From Chrysoperla carnea (lineage: Eukaryota > Arthropoda > Insecta > Neuroptera > Chrysopidae), in assembly GCF_905475395.1 (NCBI RefSeq), contig NC_058339.1, forward strand, positions 23,692,001 through 23,756,000: DNA of 64,000 bases, written 5' to 3'. Below the pieces are notes generated by a model. It was not told the origin of the DNA, ran no database searches, and saw only the letters and a program-made list of their open reading frames with translations. A program made the position numbers and the translations under genes. Of the stretch, positions 60,219 to 64,000 are shown piece by piece. The stretch's first letter is position 1; each line of letters starts with the position of its first letter.

Positions 60219-63200
60219 CTGAAATATCACATAAATATTTAATAAAATTTTATAATATTCAATTTAAATAAATATTTTTATTATAGAATAAATTCGAACA
60301 AATAAAAAAAAATGATGAAGATTAGTAATTAAATAATATTCCCTAATTATGAAAAATAAATAAATAGATAACTATAAAAAAAAAATTACAAATAAGTTAC
60401 ATCTAATTAAAATTATCGAATTTCAAATTGTACTACTTATTTAAGTGTCTAACAGGTTGTTTGATTACAACGCAAACAAACAGAAATGATACCGATTAAA
60501 ATATTTCATTAAATATAGAAAATGCACCTCTTTTAATAAAAAACCGTTTATGTTTCGTTTACAGCATGTCTTTAATAATAATTTAAACTGATTTTTACAC
60601 AAAATTATATTTGATAAATATACAAAATATTATTCCAGATGTTAGTCGTTCAAATTACAATGAGTGTTTGTATAATTCCCTTTTCACATTTAGAGTGTGT
60701 AGGCGTTCTCTAGGCACACGGTCGCGTTTTACCGGGAATCGATTTTTCCTACATCCCACATAAATATGATAACTCTATATAAGTACGTACGTTGGTGGTA
60801 TATATCTGTATACCTATTATATATAATAAGTACATATAATACATGAACAGTATAAAAAATGTTTTATTAATGGAAATTATCGAATTATACGACGTAATTA
60901 TTTTATTTTATTTTTCTTACCTTGCATAGTACCTATGTTTACTTTTTATTGTCATTAATGTAATGAAAGTTAGTACAAAAGATTTAAAAAAAAAAAAAAA
61001 TTATTTAAAACAAGTCAAAACAAACAATTGACTGAGTTAACTGTTGAAATACCATGTATAGACAGTCTTGATGCCCACACGATATCCACTTTTAAATAGC
61101 CACACACACTTAACTGATATTACCATATTAATTAATATGTATTAATACATATACTATAAAATTTTTACCTAATTAACGCCCTCGTGGGTAAACAGACAAA
61201 AGTTGTTTATTTTTTGATAAGGAACATTTTTTACATTTAAACTTTTGTTCTATCTCTAACGGTTTACAAGATGGCTTCTACGGACCCAAGACCCGATTTA
61301 CCTATGTTGCTCCTTTACGAACTCGACCTCACTTTTTACGTCCTGAGTACGCTATAAAAATTTCATCTTAATATCTCTTTTCGTTTTTGAGTTATCGTGT
61401 TGACAGACAGACGGACAGACGGGCAGACAACCGGAAATGGACTAATTAGGTGATTCTATGAACATCTATACCAAAATTTTTTTCGTAGCATCAATATTTT
61501 TAAGCGTTACAAACTTGGGACTAAACTTAATATACTATGTATATTTTATATATACATGGTATAAAAACTAAAAAAAAAACACGCTTTTGTAACTTGAGAA
61601 TAATTCTACTTTTAAGTTCAACAACAAAAAATTGAGTTATATATTCTTAATCACTCTAAATTTCAATTTTTGCACCAATTTCTTAGGTCAATTTTTGTAC
61701 TATATAAATACGTATTTCGACTATCAAGTAGTCATCATCAGTATGAATTAGCTTATCGTAATTACTCTTATTGTGTATGTTACTCGTTGCTACTTTGGTG
61801 GCGGAATGCAGTCGAAGCATTCGAAGAATCGAAAAAACGTTAATTCTGCAGTCCTGGTCAGGATAATCAGACAAACTTATTAAATTATTGTATTTTATGG
61901 ATACTTGATAAGTGAGCGTTAAGTTTCAATCCAATCCGACGCCCAAAGAAATTTTTTCAGACCCTAATTTATTTAATCACCTCTGTTGTACTCTTTCCTC
62001 AGGAGCTATCAGTATATTGAGTGTAGCAAACAGTACACCACTGTCAGCAATACCGCTCAACGTTAAGGCGTTCAGTCTTATCCATTCAGAAGAAAAAAAA
62101 ATAAGATTTAGTTTTAATAACGTTAAATATTTTTATTTGAAACGGTATATATTTTACACAAAATCAAAAGTGTGAGTGTCAAGATTATTCTCCTATGATT
62201 GTATACGTATATTTTTAGAAATAGGAGCTTTTGCTAAGAAATACGAGTACATTATTTTTAATTATTAAAATGCATGTTTCATTTACAAAGGAAGTTTTCA
62301 TTTTGAATTTCAAAGTTCAAACCAGCCCCCGCAAATAAAGCCGTGGAGGCATTGGCTAATTTTTACACTATTATTTTTCATTACGTAACAACTATGTAGA
62401 AAAACTAATTAACCATCTAATTGTATTAAAATTTTGACTCATCGACAATCAGACTTTAACTCATCGAAAAACTGCAATTTTCATCTCGGCATTATCCCCA
62501 AATTATCCAAAGTGTACCCCCCATCAAAGAATACCTCGAACACTCTATATTCTTCACTCAATTAATATTTTCATTGAATACGTAGACTAAACAATAATTA
62601 TATTTCGGTGATATGTGCGCTTGTTTCGAAAACAAGTCAATATCTCAGTATTTTGATTTGTAGGTGGAGGGTATACACATACGTTAATATTTTGTTCACT
62701 CATTGACGTCAGCAAATTCATATGAAATTTTCTTAATGTTTTTATTCTTCTTCTGAACACGTGCTACTATTTTTATTATGCATTAAACAAAATGTGACTT
62801 TAAAATATAAATGGTAATTAATATGCATACTTGGACATGTTATTATAACCCATTAACCATTAAAATTATATTTTTTTAATTTTAAAAACGTTGACGTCAT
62901 TCAGTTTTGGTTCTTTAATTAAAATAAAATTTTAATGCAAAATAATTTGAATAGTGTGGTGTATTTATGTATTACAAGATTGACGCGCTTGATGTGTTCT
63001 TGGACTAAATCGATCGTTTAACATGATAAAGCTTTAAACCCTAGCCAAAATTTATTTATAAATTATTCTAGTTTATTTATAAATTCTCGTAAATTTCTAT
63101 ACAATCGATAAAAAATGAGCCCAGAAATTTTTTTGTCATATTCCACTGTATTAAAAGGAAAGGCGTAAATTATAAATCAGTTCCGTGACCCATGAGCAAG

Positions 63201-64000
63201 CTTTATAGTTTTGGGAATGGCTGATATTTGTTTTCCGCTACTTTTGGACAGCTTCAGTGGCTCCTTTTATTAAAATGAGCTAATAATTGATACGTAGGAG
63301 GTATAGGGTTTTATATTAGGAAGATTGATGTTATTTAAGCCGGATTTTTTTTCATTAATGGCGCATGATATTGTAATAGCTTGATTTATATTAAATATTA
63401 TGATTTTTCCTGTTCATTATTTGTAAAATTTTCGTTCCACTTTCTTTCAAGGCAATTTAAGGGTAATAATTTGGCCAGGAAATTTTACTTTGGGAAAGAC
63501 TGGATTGTATATCAGAATATCTTTGATGATTTCTTTCTGTGTACATCAAGGAACGAACGTGAAATGTAGACTACCACATCATGACAAATGCTTCGGTTAT
63601 ATGTCATTTAGGATCAATATAAGATTCATAAAAAATTTCGAAAAATCCCATTTCGAAAAAAAATATTCTTTGGAATATAAATACATCATTTCACTTCCAT
63701 AAGCTATAAAACAGGGCAATGTTTTTAATATTTTCCAGTGAATGAGACTTACCGTTTTAACAAAATCATGGATTCGTATCGATTTATATAAAAAAATTTT
63801 CAATATAATATGAAAGACAACAGTGTGTTGACGATTTATTCAAAATAATAGTTACACATGCAAAAATAATACTTGTTTTCTATACGTATTTTCACAAACT
63901 TTTATTTAGTAATCCACTCGTTGTAAACACTTTTTCACATCCCTAATTTTAAAAAAATCCCGAGATATTTAATCGGGTAATTATTTGGATACCATTTTTT
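60219..64000. other. Probable IA-2 upstream region and intergenic DNA
   Basis: Because IA-2's ATG exon begins at an acceptor, its transcription start should lie in or beyond this region on the minus strand. A GC-richer island at about 60660-60770 could be a 5' exon or promoter, but no donor could be proved. Reverse ORF 61683-61874 contains TDDDYLIVEIRIYIVQK and borders a GTCGAAATACGTAT-type sequence, possibly a mobile-element end. No other gene is supported. Confidence 0.4.
61011..61566. repeat. Dispersed repeat, copy B
   Basis: Second copy of the repeat at 35460-35980, in the same orientation. It has AACAATTGACTGAGTTAA, TCTCTAACGGTTTACAAGAT, ACTTTTTACGTCCTGAGTAC, a diverged GACA/GACG tract and AACCGGAAATGGACTAATTA, ending in TACTATGTATATTTTATATA and ATACATGGT. 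It is preceded by an A-rich run. Confidence 0.8.

Noticed and set aside
1-64000. CRISPR arrays, bacterial operons or an integrated virus
   Set aside because: No regularly spaced direct repeats with unique spacers, no operon structure, and no viral structural or replication gene was seen. The genome is eukaryotic throughout.

Overview
This is an AT-rich stretch of an animal nuclear genome, almost certainly an insect. The genes have many short exons with GT-AG introns and a few very large introns. The intergenic DNA is littered with insect-type DNA transposons and LINE remnants. All five recognised families have insect orthologues, and the paired sugar transporters are of the insect Tret1-like type. 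The species cannot be fixed from the sequence alone.

Layout: (1) 1-5.4 kb: gene-free, with a long inverted repeat and a hAT-type MITE. (2) 5.5-10.9 kb and 18.0-21.6 kb (+): two paralogous Tret1-like MFS sugar transporters. Each has a tiny first exon, an intron at the same place and phase, and a long single second exon. A satellite of about 316 bp follows the first. (3) 23.1-26.5 kb (+): PPIL2, a U-box/cyclophilin spliceosomal protein, with a LINE in intron 3. (4) 27.4-32.3 kb (-): RNF10, a RING E3 ligase, convergent with PPIL2. (5) 33.1-37.5 kb: a repeat complex made of a tandemly duplicated ~500-bp unit carrying a tRNA-like segment and an exon-like module. Its second copy is split by a 2.79-kb element with long terminal inverted repeats and a 9-bp target duplication (Mutator-like). 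That element itself contains an inverted copy of the unit and several nested repeats. (6) 38.1-38.6 kb (-): a frameshifted coiled-coil pseudogene. (7) 41.0-43.7 kb (-): ROGDI. (8) 43.7-51.5 kb: gene-poor. (9) 51.5-60.2 kb (-): an IA-2/PTPRN receptor pseudophosphatase with 16 coding exons. Its introns hold a hAT element with a perfect 8-bp duplication, an inverted repeat and, on the other strand, a THAP-like ORF. (10) 60.2-64 kb: probable upstream region of IA-2, containing a second copy of a ~550-bp dispersed repeat.

The genes are not one pathway. They are ordinary eukaryotic single genes: sugar transport (two), splicing and ubiquitination (PPIL2), ubiquitin ligation (RNF10), and two proteins linked to secretory vesicles or synapses (ROGDI, IA-2). 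I joined exons by hand. All five multi-exon models with conserved products close in frame, giving predicted proteins of 467, 495, 517, 747, 268 and 1039 residues (the first two being the transporters). The part that annotation pipelines would not explain is the 33.1-37.5 kb complex.
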